Positions 1-9,600 of a stretch of DNA of 39,832 nucleotides are shown in pieces. The translations under genes were made by a program, and so were the position numbers. The notes under the pieces were generated by a model that worked only from the letters and a program-made list of their open reading frames with translations, had not been told where the DNA came from and ran no database searches. The DNA is from a virus, in IMG/VR virus record IMGVR_UViG_3300032116_000516, positions 1 through 39,832 of that record; one strand, written 5' to 3'. How positions within the stretch are numbered: the first letter of the stretch is position 1; every line of letters begins with the position of its first letter.

Positions 1-1366
1 CAGCACCCTGGGTTCCGGTCGTTCCCTGTTCGCCTGTCGTCCCTTGAGTTCCCTGTACACCGGTGCCTCCGATAGTACCATCAACGCCTTGCGAGCCAGT
101 AGTTCCTTGTTCGCCTGTCGTCCCTTGAGTTCCCTGTACACCGGTGCCTCCGATAGTACCATCAACACCTTGCGAGCCAGTAGTTCCTTGTTCACCCTGA
201 GTTCCCTGAAGTCCTTGTTCACCTTGATTGCCTTGGAGTCCTTGAGTTCCCTGTACACCGGTTCCGCCGACTGTTCCACTGACACCTTGAGATCCAATAG
301 TTCCTTGTGTTCCAGTTGTACCTTGTGTACCCGTCGTTCCTTGTTCGCCTGTTGTACCTTGAAAACCTTGTGTTCCAGTACCACCAAGGCCCTGTGTTCC
401 AGTAAGACCTTGTGTGCCTGTCGTTCCTTGTACACCGGTTGCTCCCTGAGTACCGATCGTTCCCTGAGTTCCAGTTGTACCCTGAATGCCTTGCGAACCA
501 GTTGTACCTTGAACGCCAGTCGCACCTTGAATACCAGTAGGACCCTGTGTACCCTGGATGCCCTGGAATGCTGCTGCGCCCTCAAGTCCTTGAGTACCTT
601 GGTTTCCTAAATTACCTTGTACACCCTGAGGTCCCTGCACACTCTGTGGGCCCTGAATACCTTGAGTACCTTGGTTTCCTAAATCACCCTGAACACCTTG
701 CGATCCCTGAATGCCTTGAGTGCCTTGCTCTCCCACAAAGCCTCGCGTACCTTGAATTCCCTCGTCGCCTCTTATACCCTGAGTACCTTGAAAACCTTGA
801 GTACCTTGAAAACCTTGAGTACCTTGACCGCCAGTGTTTCCATTGCTACCCTGAAGACCTTGTATACCTTGAGTACCTTGTATACCCTGTGGGCCTCTTA
901 TTTCTCCACCGTTAATCCAAGTTGTGCCGTTATATGCCCAGACATCACCTAGTGCTTCGTCAATTACTGCGTCGCCAGCTAAAGCTGCTGGAAAGGCGGC
1001 ATTTAAAGTAGTTTGAGGGTTATTTGGAGGAGCCACATTTACATCTGGTACGGAACCAATGATATTAATACCAGGCCCTAAATTCCCTTGTACGCCCTGA
1101 AAACCTTGGATACCTTGTACGCCCTGCGGGCCCTGTATGCCTTGGGAGCCAATGCCTTGTATGCCTTGAATACCCTGTACGCCTTGAATACCCTGTGATC
1201 CTGGACTTACAACGTTCCAATTAGCTCCATCAGATATTCTTAATGCACCATCTTCTGCGTATAAAATAGAACCTTCATATGCAGTAGGATCTAATTGAAT
1301 AGGTAGTGCCTGCTTAATAGCAGGCCCTATTATTGGAATTTTACCTCTTAGTGTCTTAAGAGTCAT
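1..1366 (-). CDS. Collagen-like (Gly-X-Y) tail fibre protein, 3' end outside window
   Basis: This reading frame is open from ATG at 1366 to the left edge (455 codons, no stop), so the protein is C-terminally incomplete. A short N-terminal domain of about 55 residues opens MTLKTLRGKI. It is followed by long runs of Gly-X-Y triplets rich in GIQGVQG, GTQGFQG and GTTGTQG, broken once by a non-collagen island at about residues 98-150. Phage collagen-like proteins form trimeric triple-helical shafts in tail fibres, and position at the end of the tail operon fits a distal adhesin. A strong Shine-Dalgarno GGAGGA (1374-1379) lies 7 bases before the ATG, and the gap to the upstream gene is 3 bases. The collagen-type repeat is directly visible; the receptor-binding role is inferred. 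Confidence 0.85.
   Translation of the reverse strand, partial: MTLKTLRGKIPIIGPAIKQALPIQLDPTAYEGSILYAEDGALRISDGANWNVVSPGSQGIQGVQGIQGIQGIGSQGIQGPQGVQGIQGFQGVQGNLGPGINIIGSVPDVNVAPPNNPQTTLNAAFPAALAGDAVIDEALGDVWAYNGTTWINGGEIRGPQGIQGTQGIQGLQGSNGNTGGQGTQGFQGTQGFQGTQGIRGDEGIQGTRGFVGEQGTQGIQGSQGVQGDLGNQGTQGIQGPQSVQGPQGVQGNLGNQGTQGLEGAAAFQGIQGTQGPTGIQGATGVQGTTGSQGIQGTTGTQGTIGTQGATGVQGTTGTQGLTGTQGLGGTGTQGFQGTTGEQGTTGTQGTTGTQGTIGSQGVSGTVGGTGVQGTQGLQGNQGEQGLQGTQGEQGTTGSQGVDGTIGGTGVQGTQGTTGEQGTTGSQGVDGTIGGTGVQGTQGTTGEQGTTGTQGA
28..189 (-). repeat. Tandem 81-bp duplication inside the collagen-like gene
   Basis: Bases 28-108 and 109-189 are the same 81-bp unit with one difference (caacgcc versus caacacc). 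Each encodes 27 residues, nine Gly-X-Y triplets. The unit is in frame, so copy-number change would lengthen or shorten the shaft without breaking the gene. Weaker related repeats continue to about position 900. Confidence 0.9.
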
Positions 1367-1369
1367 ATA

Positions 1370-1834
1370 TCAATCCTCCAAGTATTCTTCTGCTTGCCCA
1401 AGTGTAAACGATAATGTAATGTCTATAGCATCGTTTGTACTCGCCTTCGCCTCAAGAAGATCTCCATTATAGAAGAACTGTCCATTGAGTGGAAACGGAA
1501 GCACGTCGTATCCTGGAATTGGTATGTTTGTTGCTAAAGAAAATGTGCCAGTGACGGATGTGACTGGATCTGTAGAGTAATCATATAGACGATATATCTG
1601 AAGATCTACATACACGGTATTTGGTGTTTTATTTGAAATCATAAGTGGAGATATAACTTCTGCTACACCAGGCGCGGTTATAAAGCTACCACCAAACACA
1701 AGTTCTGGTACTTCAAAATCAGGCACTGAAATAATTTCAACAAAATTTGTTGTTAGCGTTTTATTTACTGCTACTGGTTTTGCGTCCGGAGACTGCGATG
1801 TTCTAACTGTCGTGATTACAGTGTTTGCTGTCAT
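1370..1834 (-). CDS. Small tail/virion structural protein (unknown family)
   Basis: This is a 154-residue protein starting MTANTVITTV. Its composition is beta-rich (many V, T, F, Y), with no membrane segment, cysteine cluster or catalytic motif that I recognise. The ATG overlaps the stop of the upstream fibre gene as ATGA (1831-1834), and only 3 bases separate its stop from the collagen-like gene, so the three genes are translationally coupled in one late operon. A connector or fibre-associated protein is the natural guess from context. I have no family match. Confidence 0.6.
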   Translation of the reverse strand: MTANTVITTVRTSQSPDAKPVAVNKTLTTNFVEIISVPDFEVPELVFGGSFITAPGVAEVISPLMISNKTPNTVYVDLQIYRLYDYSTDPVTSVTGTFSLATNIPIPGYDVLPFPLNGQFFYNGDLLEAKASTNDAIDITLSFTLGQAEEYLED

Positions 1835-4800
1835 AAGATTGCCCTACTATTTGAAGCCCTACGAGCTAGTTTTCTAACTGAAGATGTAAACGGTCTTCCT
1901 TCAAGGCGACCGGTTCTACCATTGATTTTAAGACCTCTTGCGAAGTATTGGTTATTTAATTCGTCTGCACCGGACCATCTTACTCGTCCACCATCTTCTT
2001 GAGATACAGAAGCAGATGCTGAAATCGGCGCACCTAGTCTTCTAAAGTTTAGTGGAAGCGCATTTATGTTAACACCGGCTGATGCAAGGTTGAATTGATG
2101 CGAAAGACTTTCAACGAGACTTCCAAAATTAATAACGCTAGGATTTCTTACACTGGCAATCAATACGTCGTCTATCAATCCGTCTAGCATAGTTTCGTTT
2201 GCTACCGATGTTGTGATGTTGTTTTTAATATACGTTCTTATGTGATTAAACGATCCAGTGAAGGCATTTAATAGATCGACGTCATTCGCTCCATCTGAAA
2301 CCCAGGCAGAACCGTTTGAATAGTAAACCGTACCTGCATACAAGTTAGATGGTGACGAGTATACTATGATGGCATCATTAACATTGACGGTGGTCGCACT
2401 AACCGCAGAAGTAGAAGCATAACTTCCGATGTAATTTAATCCAACCGTGTTTGGGTTGAATACTGAAAACACGTGCTTACCTTGGAAGTTAAACAATCCG
2501 GCTGTAAATATTCTAGTTCCTGTTTGTCTTCCAAGTTTAAAATCGTTCGCTATTGATGTTATGAGATTTCGCGCATCTCTTCGAGTTAAATTGTCATCTA
2601 TGAAGTTGTATTCAGAGTTAACAAACGCAACCGTTAGCTTCTTTAACTTCTTTACGTTCTTTTCAATTAGTTCCTTGCTATTTTTATAAACTGTGCTAAC
2701 CCATGAAAGATCTGGCTCTTGAGCACCAGGAAGTTCTTGAAGACTGTTCTTAGATATCACTCTTTCTATTATGCCTGTTAGTTCTATACATCTGTTTGCT
2801 TCAGCCTGTGTCGCGATGCCCGAAGCGGTTGATTGACCGCTAAGAGTGCCCAACATAATTGAAGAACAAATCGTACCTAAGAATCTAATTGCGTCTGCAG
2901 TAGGAGCTCTTTGGTCAACTGGCAGCGTGCTAACTGCGTTTGTGAAATACGCGTCAGCATTTACTATCGTAGCTATGTTACTGTTATAGTTAAGATCGTG
3001 TGTTAACGCGTCAACGATAAACCCTGTATCCCTGCTGCATAATGTTTCGTCGTATACTAATGCCGGATACGTGGTGTTAATATAGCTTATTACTCTGTTT
3101 CTGATAAGTGTTCTATTTGCAATTAGCAAGAGTCTTGCTTTATTAAAGTTTGTGTTTCCTGTGCTTGAGAATACGAGCGCATCTGCAGAAGCTATGCCGT
3201 TTTCTAGAATGTCTATAATTTCATCGAAAGAATCGTCTGTTCGAGTTACGCTCTCTGGGCTTTCTTCTAACAGCTCGGCGACGGTGGTCTTAAGATATTC
3301 AATTGCGCCGGATGTTTCGACGAGTTGTTCATCCACAACGATTTCTGATTCTGCTCTTCTGTACGCGATGCCGTTTACGATGGACCAATAGTTCGTTCCG
3401 AGAGCAAGATCGTATCCGACTCCTTCTAGAATATACCCAACGTCTCTTTCGCATTTTGTTGAGTTATAAGTTTGAAGACCTAAACCACCAACTGATGTAT
3501 TGGCGGTAATGTAGTTATCTATTAAGTCATCTATGATTGTATTTGCGCTGTTTGTAAGAGTGTCAGCTAAAACCGTATTTGAAGATAGTAAAACTGAAGT
3601 CTGATAAGGATTGAAAACCGGTGTAGAACCCTTTGCTCTCATAGATATATCGCCAAACTGTGTTCCAGAGTTGTTTAGAGTAATCTGTCCACCGTTTAGG
3701 GCGTAGAAAGAGCATCTTGAAAAGATCGATAGAGAGCTGATACCGTTAATGCCTGCGCCGTTCTTCGCAACATATCCAATACCGTTTTGAGTTCTTGGTG
3801 TTGCGCCGAACGCAAGTATGTATGGGAATAACGAATCTTGATCGACGTGAGCGCGATCCGCGAGTATCATACCACCGCCACGCCCAACGTCTTTATTTGG
3901 ATAATCTTCTTCCCCAACATCTGTAATCGTCGCAGTTCCGCCAGATGATGTTGTTATAGAAGTGTTTGATTCAAAAAGACCTGTGTTATTTCTAACATAG
4001 ATGGTACCACTGCCGATTTCTGCTATTCTGGATATGACACCAGCAACACCGTTACTAGTCTCTATTCTATCACCAACTTCAAACTTGCTCGCACTCGGCG
4101 AAACATTCGAAATAGTTAATTCGTACCCAAGATCGTCGATAGTTCCTCTACTATTGAAAGGATTTAAGAGAGGGGGTATATCTCTTTCGAAATAATTTGA
4201 TATTTGGCTACAGTCTCTGAGGTAAGGAGATCTTGTAATTTTTACGCCTGGTCTAAATGCAAAGGCAAAACCGCCAGTAGGATCGTCGAAGTTATCTACT
4301 TTAAAGTTAAAGAAAGAAAAACCTTGCACATAGCAACCAGAACCAAGAAGAAAGCAATTCTTTGATTCGTATCCATTGTTCATAACTATGTTTGTTGTAT
4401 ACTGACCAGAAGATGAAGTTACGGAACACCAATCAGGAAGAGACAGCTCTCCGTTTGTATAGTACGATCCAGGATTTACTGAAATGTGTACTAATTTTCT
4501 TCCTAGTATATCAGTTGGTACTGTTAAGGACGCGGCGTTAGCCATCTGTACCGCTTTTTCTAGCGTGGCAACAGGCTGCATATAGCTTCCGGGATTGTTA
4601 TCGTTCCCATCAACGCTAACATATATCTTTTTTGCTTTTTTTACAGATTTTGAAATTTCGTCATATAATTGCGAATACGACATCGCGACGGTTTCACCTA
4701 AAGATATATCCTTTAGATAAAAATAGTCGTCGCCGGAGATGCTAGGTGTGAATTCTGTGTCTACATTTATGTTTGGATTGTTAATAACGGAATCATCGAT

Positions 4801-5055
4801 TATAGAATCTTGTATTGTAGAATCTTGCACCGCAGAATCGTCGATAGTTACATTATTCAACGGAATATTTTGAATGTAATCGCCGCCATCGATCTTGATC
4901 GTATCGAAAATTTCTTGCTGAACCGCATTTACTAACTCGGCGCGAGTAAGAGTCTTTGTTCCATCGTCGCCTTGATCTAGACTAACAGTAACAAACAAAT
5001 CTTTGGATTTTGTGAGACTGCCAGTAATCCTACCAAGTTCTGATATTTTAGACAT
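1831..5055 (-). CDS. Large tail fibre/spike protein with beta-helix (pectin-lyase-like, DUF1565-type) segment
   Basis: The protein has 1074 residues. The first ~60 residues (ISELGRITGSLTKSKDLFVTV) resemble the N-terminal attachment segments of myovirus fibres that are tailored to a baseplate. A run of alternating D, S, N and I follows at 60-95 (short repeats of DSTIQDSIIDDSVI type). At about 140-175 comes IYVSVDGNDNNPGS...ATLEKAVQMA, the typical entry motif of phage right-handed beta-helix domains. The long remainder contains repeated helical blocks (CERDVGYILEGVGYDLALG and CSRDTGFIVDALTHDLNYN, about 150 residues apart), suggesting an internal duplication. A late promoter box lies 23-30 bases upstream and an AGAGG ribosome site precedes the ATG. 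The adhesin role is inferred from fold and place. Confidence 0.75.
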   Translation of the reverse strand: MSKISELGRITGSLTKSKDLFVTVSLDQGDDGTKTLTRAELVNAVQQEIFDTIKIDGGDYIQNIPLNNVTIDDSAVQDSTIQDSIIDDSVINNPNINVDTEFTPSISGDDYFYLKDISLGETVAMSYSQLYDEISKSVKKAKKIYVSVDGNDNNPGSYMQPVATLEKAVQMANAASLTVPTDILGRKLVHISVNPGSYYTNGELSLPDWCSVTSSSGQYTTNIVMNNGYESKNCFLLGSGCYVQGFSFFNFKVDNFDDPTGGFAFAFRPGVKITRSPYLRDCSQISNYFERDIPPLLNPFNSRGTIDDLGYELTISNVSPSASKFEVGDRIETSNGVAGVISRIAEIGSGTIYVRNNTGLFESNTSITTSSGGTATITDVGEEDYPNKDVGRGGGMILADRAHVDQDSLFPYILAFGATPRTQNGIGYVAKNGAGINGISSLSIFSRCSFYALNGGQITLNNSGTQFGDISMRAKGSTPVFNPYQTSVLLSSNTVLADTLTNSANTIIDDLIDNYITANTSVGGLGLQTYNSTKCERDVGYILEGVGYDLALGTNYWSIVNGIAYRRAESEIVVDEQLVETSGAIEYLKTTVAELLEESPESVTRTDDSFDEIIDILENGIASADALVFSSTGNTNFNKARLLLIANRTLIRNRVISYINTTYPALVYDETLCSRDTGFIVDALTHDLNYNSNIATIVNADAYFTNAVSTLPVDQRAPTADAIRFLGTICSSIMLGTLSGQSTASGIATQAEANRCIELTGIIERVISKNSLQELPGAQEPDLSWVSTVYKNSKELIEKNVKKLKKLTVAFVNSEYNFIDDNLTRRDARNLITSIANDFKLGRQTGTRIFTAGLFNFQGKHVFSVFNPNTVGLNYIGSYASTSAVSATTVNVNDAIIVYSSPSNLYAGTVYYSNGSAWVSDGANDVDLLNAFTGSFNHIRTYIKNNITTSVANETMLDGLIDDVLIASVRNPSVINFGSLVESLSHQFNLASAGVNINALPLNFRRLGAPISASASVSQEDGGRVRWSGADELNNQYFARGLKINGRTGRLEGRPFTSSVRKLARRASNSRAIL

Positions 5056-5077
5056 AGAAAGAAACCTCTTTTTCTTT

Positions 5078-5085
5078 TATTTATA
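5078..5085 (-). promoter_or_regulatory. T4-type late promoter box TATAAATA
   Basis: Exact T4 late consensus on the minus strand in the 129-base gap (5056-5184) between the S74 fibre gene and the 1074-residue fibre gene. It would start a transcript about 17 bases before that ATG. The rest of the gap holds a small imperfect hairpin (5091-5113) and nothing that looks like a gene. Confidence 0.75.
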
Positions 5086-5184
5086 TCGAAGACATAAAAA
5101 CATTATGTTTGTCTTGCGGTTGTTATATGGTAAGCATTATATAGATACACCTACTCTCTAATTATAACACATCGCCAAACAGTT

Positions 5185-6468
5185 TTAACTAACGTTTTTA
5201 ATTGCCTTTATCTCTGCTTGGAGTTCTTTGACTGCCTCAATAAGAAGACCGACTATATTACCGTAAGCAAGAGTTTTAAACCCGTCTTCATTTGTAACAA
5301 CTGCTTCTGGTAACACCAATTCAACTTCTTGCGCGATTAAACCAATTTTTCGCGTTTCTTCTTCGTCATCTATTCTAGAAAACGTGACTCCTCTTAAAGC
5401 TAGAGTTTTTTCAAGAGCGTTTTCTATAGTTAAAACGTTTTTCTTTGTTCTTATATCAGAAAAGGCCGTAATGTCACCAGAAGCAGTAAATGTTCCGGTG
5501 TATGACCCAGACATGCTAACAGTCGGCGACCAACCTTCACCGGCAGTACCTCCTATAGAAATACCGTTACCCTGTGTTAATCCTGCAACGTAGTTACCAG
5601 TTGTATCCGTTCCAAGAGCAACACTGTTCGGTGCTACGGTTGCGGTTAATGTAACGTTCTGATCACCTTTGATACTAACACTACCAGATAAATCGCCACC
5701 AAGTGTAAGAGTTCTTGCGGTTGTCCACGAATCGGCGGTGCTAGCGGCGCCTCCACTTATCGTTGCGGTCAATGTAACGTTCTGATCACCTTTGATACTA
5801 ACGTTACCAGTTAAATCGCCACCAAGCGTAAGAGTTCTCGCGGTTGTCCATGCCCCAGCGGTAGTTGCAGTGGATGCGTTACCAGTAAGATTTCCTACAA
5901 TGTTGCTACTAAATGTTTTCACACCGGCTATTGTCTGATTTCCAACCGTGTACACGCCATTTGTTACAGTGTCAGCATTACCAGTAAGATTTCCAACAAA
6001 GCCGCCGTTTCCAGAAGTTATACTACCGGCAACACTGAGATCACCTGCCGTTGTTAGTCTTAACTTTGCAGCCCCGCCGCCAATATCAATGATAAAGTTG
6101 TTGGTTGCGGTGTCTTCAAATCCTGTTTGCCATATATTAGAAGATGAAGAAAAGTTTACTCTAGGTCCGGCTGTACTCGTAAGAGTTTGAAGAACTTGAG
6201 TCGAATCTGTTATGTTTATCGGAGCCGAAGCAGATATTGAAGTTGACCCAGCCTTTGGGGAAATAGCATCAGTTCTTAATGTATTAAACGCTATTACCGT
6301 ATTGGCGGTGAATGAACCTACAAGAGTTGCGTTACCTGTAGTAGTGTCACCTAGAGCAGAAGCTGTTACCGCATCGGTCTTAAAAATATCCACAATATCA
6401 TTCGTCTTATCTAACCACGCTTGGAAAGTTTGCGCGGTAGTGACCTGTGTTAAACCTGGTTTTGCCAT
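5185..6468 (-). CDS. Tail fibre protein with C-terminal S74 intramolecular chaperone
   Basis: The protein has 427 residues. Residues ~1-335 are a beta-structured shaft with repeats such as NLTGNA, TVGNQTIAGVKTF and two near-identical copies of TARTLTLGGDL...NVTLTAT. The last 91 residues are a peptidase S74 / endosialidase-type chaperone. It begins at Ser337-Asp338 in FSDIRTKKNV, the usual self-cleavage site and catalytic dyad, continues with IGLIAQEVELVLPEAV, and ends in a coiled coil (LLIEAVKELQAEIKAIK). In known members this domain trimerises the fibre and then cleaves itself off, so the mature fibre should end near residue 336. The gene follows a 58-residue ORF after a 3-base gap. Receptor specificity cannot be read from the sequence. 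Confidence 0.9.
   Translation of the reverse strand: MAKPGLTQVTTAQTFQAWLDKTNDIVDIFKTDAVTASALGDTTTGNATLVGSFTANTVIAFNTLRTDAISPKAGSTSISASAPINITDSTQVLQTLTSTAGPRVNFSSSSNIWQTGFEDTATNNFIIDIGGGAAKLRLTTAGDLSVAGSITSGNGGFVGNLTGNADTVTNGVYTVGNQTIAGVKTFSSNIVGNLTGNASTATTAGAWTTARTLTLGGDLTGNVSIKGDQNVTLTATISGGAASTADSWTTARTLTLGGDLSGSVSIKGDQNVTLTATVAPNSVALGTDTTGNYVAGLTQGNGISIGGTAGEGWSPTVSMSGSYTGTFTASGDITAFSDIRTKKNVLTIENALEKTLALRGVTFSRIDDEEETRKIGLIAQEVELVLPEAVVTNEDGFKTLAYGNIVGLLIEAVKELQAEIKAIKNVS
5641..5850 (-). repeat. 41-residue internal repeat in the S74 fibre gene
   Basis: Bases 5641-5727 and 5764-5850 are near-identical with a 123-bp period, each encoding the TARTLTLGGDL...GDQNVTLTAT unit. Such shaft repeats are typical of trimeric fibres and are hot spots for length change and recombination. 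Confidence 0.8.
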
Positions 6469-6471
6469 TTC

Positions 6472-6648
6472 TTAAATACCATCTTTTATGTCTAGTCTCT
6501 CACAGAGAAGAGAGAGAGTCTTTTTTATTGCTACTACATCCTGGCAAAGACGATCGTACTGTCTTAGCTTATCTCTTTCTATCTTGTATTTATTAAGAGC
6601 TGACACGTCGTTATTGACTAACGCTTTTGATGAATTGTCTCTAATCAT
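6472..6648 (-). CDS. Small 58-residue protein between DUF4815 protein and tail fibre
   Basis: This short open frame encodes MIRDNSSKAL...ERLDIKDGI, 58 residues. Its ATG overlaps the stop of the large upstream gene as ATGA (6645-6648) and its TAA is 3 bases before the S74 fibre ATG, so it fills the gap with the same coupling spacing as its neighbours. The protein is charged and probably helical, with heptad-like spacing over residues 17-52 (ALNKYKIERDKLRQYDRL) that suggests a short coiled coil, and two cysteines (35 and 49). No family is recognised. A fibre-attachment or fibre-assembly helper is a guess from position. Confidence 0.7.
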   Translation of the reverse strand: MIRDNSSKALVNNDVSALNKYKIERDKLRQYDRLCQDVVAIKKTLSLLCERLDIKDGI

Positions 6649-9600
6649 GTTAGTGCTATTCCTCTGTAATCCAACAACCTAGGCGCTTTAAAAATATCTT
6701 CAGAAAGAAGTTCTATTTTTATCGCAAAACGGCGGTAACCTTCAAACGTTGAGATGCTGTTTGTATATGTTAGCACTCCGCTTGTTTTTGCAGTATTAGG
6801 AACCGTAAACACAAACTCCCTAAAGTCTCTTATATTACTAACGGATGAGAACTGATTCACTCCTTGAGTCAATTCTAGTTCTATCCAACTGTTAGTTTCA
6901 AATACGCTAGGATCTTCTGCTGCCTGTGGTTTTATATACACTCGAACATCGGTTCCGTTTGGACGATAGGCGGTAACATATATCTGCATATCTTCCGCGT
7001 CAAGACTTTCAACTAATTCTACCGTTTTGGATATATATTTTGAAGTTGTCGCAGGATCATTTGTAATCTTGTATTGATATGCGAGGACAGATGCCATCTC
7101 TACGTCTATAAACGGTGTAGAAGTTACATTTTCACCATTAGACATGTTTACGGTGAAATAAAGACCCTTTGCTCTTGTTATATCATTTGATTTACTAAAT
7201 ACGACCATTCCTTTTTCAGTAAATACAGTCTTATCATTGAATGGCGTATCTTTAGTATATGTATTTGTAGTAACCGCTGGGTCTACGAAAGTTCCACTGA
7301 GAGTTGTTCTAGTCACACTATTGTTTGTTCTTGTAATAGAAGGTTGCAAGTAACTAAAGTTAACGTCATCTATACTTAACACAGTAGCTTCAGCTTCACT
7401 ATCAAATCCATAGATCGTATCACTTGACGTAAACTTTCTTGTAGATGTTGCGGTGGATCCCTCAAGAATTATGAAGTCCGGATACTTGGAATTGTAATGA
7501 ACTAGAGTTCCAAGAGTAATTGGAACCGCGTCAAGGCTATCTGTGAATGATGCCGGACTATCGGCAACGATAACTGTAGAGTTTGAACTGTTAACTCTGA
7601 AGATCTGTTTATTTGAAACGCCGTCGTTTAAGAGTATATAATCCCCACTTGAGTACGTGGCTGATAGATTTGTACCAGTGATAAAGTTATTTCCGCTAGT
7701 TACACCTACCGTGTTTGAAGTAGAACCGTCTCTTGACTCTATGGTGTATACTTGTTCGCCAGTATTAAAGACACCCGATGTAGAACTTAAGCTAATGAAC
7801 TCGTGATCGTCATTAACAAGAGTGACCGATCCTGTACTAGCATTAAAGTTATGACGATATAGGGCAAACTTAATATCTTCATCTTGATATGAATACCAAG
7901 CAGTTCCGTTTGTAGAGGTAAACAGAACCCCGTCACCCCAGTCTTGAACAACCGGTAGTCCTTGGTTTGAGCCAGGTGTTAGGTTAACACCGCCAACTTT
8001 AGATGTGAATATAAGATAGTCTGGATCTGAAGCATCTGGTAACACTACAAACGCGTATTCCTTTTCAACGTCAAGTCTTACAGGAGTCTCGAATGTTACG
8101 GTAGTAACAACAGACGCATCGTCTGAAGTTAGAACTTGCGACGGTGTTAAATGCACCCTTGAGAACGGAAGCACAGTATATGATGGGTAACCGTTTATGA
8201 CTTCTCGTATTTCAACATTCACGCCGTTTATGACGCTCTTTCTCTTAAAGAAAAGATCTAGTTTTGAAACAAATATCGAGTTTGATCCAAGACCCATGCC
8301 GCTTTTTACGAAGAATGTCTGTGCAATAGGATCTTTTCCTCGGCCTCTCACCGCAGGTGGTCTAGTTGGAGGTGTTGGCGATGGTGGATCAGGAATAGGA
8401 GGTGGAGGTAGAGCTCTTCTTATAGATGTTCTATCAGTGGTAGTTTCACTTATAAATGATTGAGGAGTTCTAGTTGAGACTGTAAGCGAAGATTTTTCAA
8501 CAGAGAAGTTATATGCTCTGTATGTTACTTCACCATATGATGTAGAGCTACTTTCGATTGACTCGTATTGATCTACATCAACTACTTCTAACTTTCTATC
8601 CCCTACAAAGAATGTCTTTGGTGGCAGTAAGAATATTGCGCGAACCACACCGTTTTCATCAGAAGTTACTGTATCTCCAGCAGAACCGAATCTACGTATT
8701 GTATCTACATTATCGACCCTATTCCCAGGAATGATATATTGATTTACATCAACTTTATCAAAGAAGAAGTAATGAATGGTATTTGGACGAAGCCCGGCCA
8801 TATACACTCTAACTGCTCTGGAACGCATGTAAGGATTAAAGCTAAAGTTTGTAACAAAATCACCAACTGACTGTTCGATTACCTGCACACCAGTAGGACT
8901 GACGGTTCTAGTCGTGTCTTCCCACCTATCTTCCCAAGTAGCCCCAGTTCCTCTTCTACCTATAACACTTCGTCTTCCTGGATCTATCAGGGTGCTGCCA
9001 ATGATAGTGCTGTTTGTTGACGTAAGAGGTATAAATTCTTGAAGTGCGTCTGTGAACTGTTGGAACGGAGTTACTAGATCAATATCTATATTGACTGGAT
9101 TTGTAACTGTATCATATGCAGAATCGTATTCCGGTTTGAGTATGCCTTGACCAAGATAACTATAAAAATTACTGACGCAGTTTCTAAATTCCGTTGCGTA
9201 CGGTTGCGAAAGAACTGCAACGTCTGTATTTCTCTGAAGTGTTGCTACTTTTGCGTCTGATGTTGACGGGAATAAAGAAGCAGACGAAGATGAATTGTAC
9301 CTAAGGTTCAACGGATATGTCTTAACGGCTGGCATAAGAGACTTTTCTGTAAAGTCTAAAGCAGCATTAAACTCGGTGTTCTCAAGATTTGCGATACTAA
9401 GGTCATTAAATGGATCTACTACGATACCATTTTTAAATCTGGACAGCCCGTTCTCGTCTGTTATATTTAAGTTTTGAGTATCGGCCTCAAGAGCTGATAA
9501 AAGAACATAATATCCTAGATTATCAAGTTTCTTTTCGATATTCTCAATATCTTTCATCTTATATCTGTGAGTTCCCTTAGGGGTCAACTTAACTGAATAC

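Noticed and set aside
44-952. Three plus-strand open frames rich in Ser, Leu, Thr, Tyr and Pro over the left end
   Set aside because: They are antisense shadows of the Gly-X-Y repeat on the minus strand; their repeat pattern follows from the collagen codons and they have no ribosome sites.
5161-5169. Extended -10 sequence TGTTATAAT (minus strand) between two fibre genes
   Set aside because: The -35 region at 17 bases is poor and the sequence is AT-rich; the late box at 5078-5085 explains expression better.
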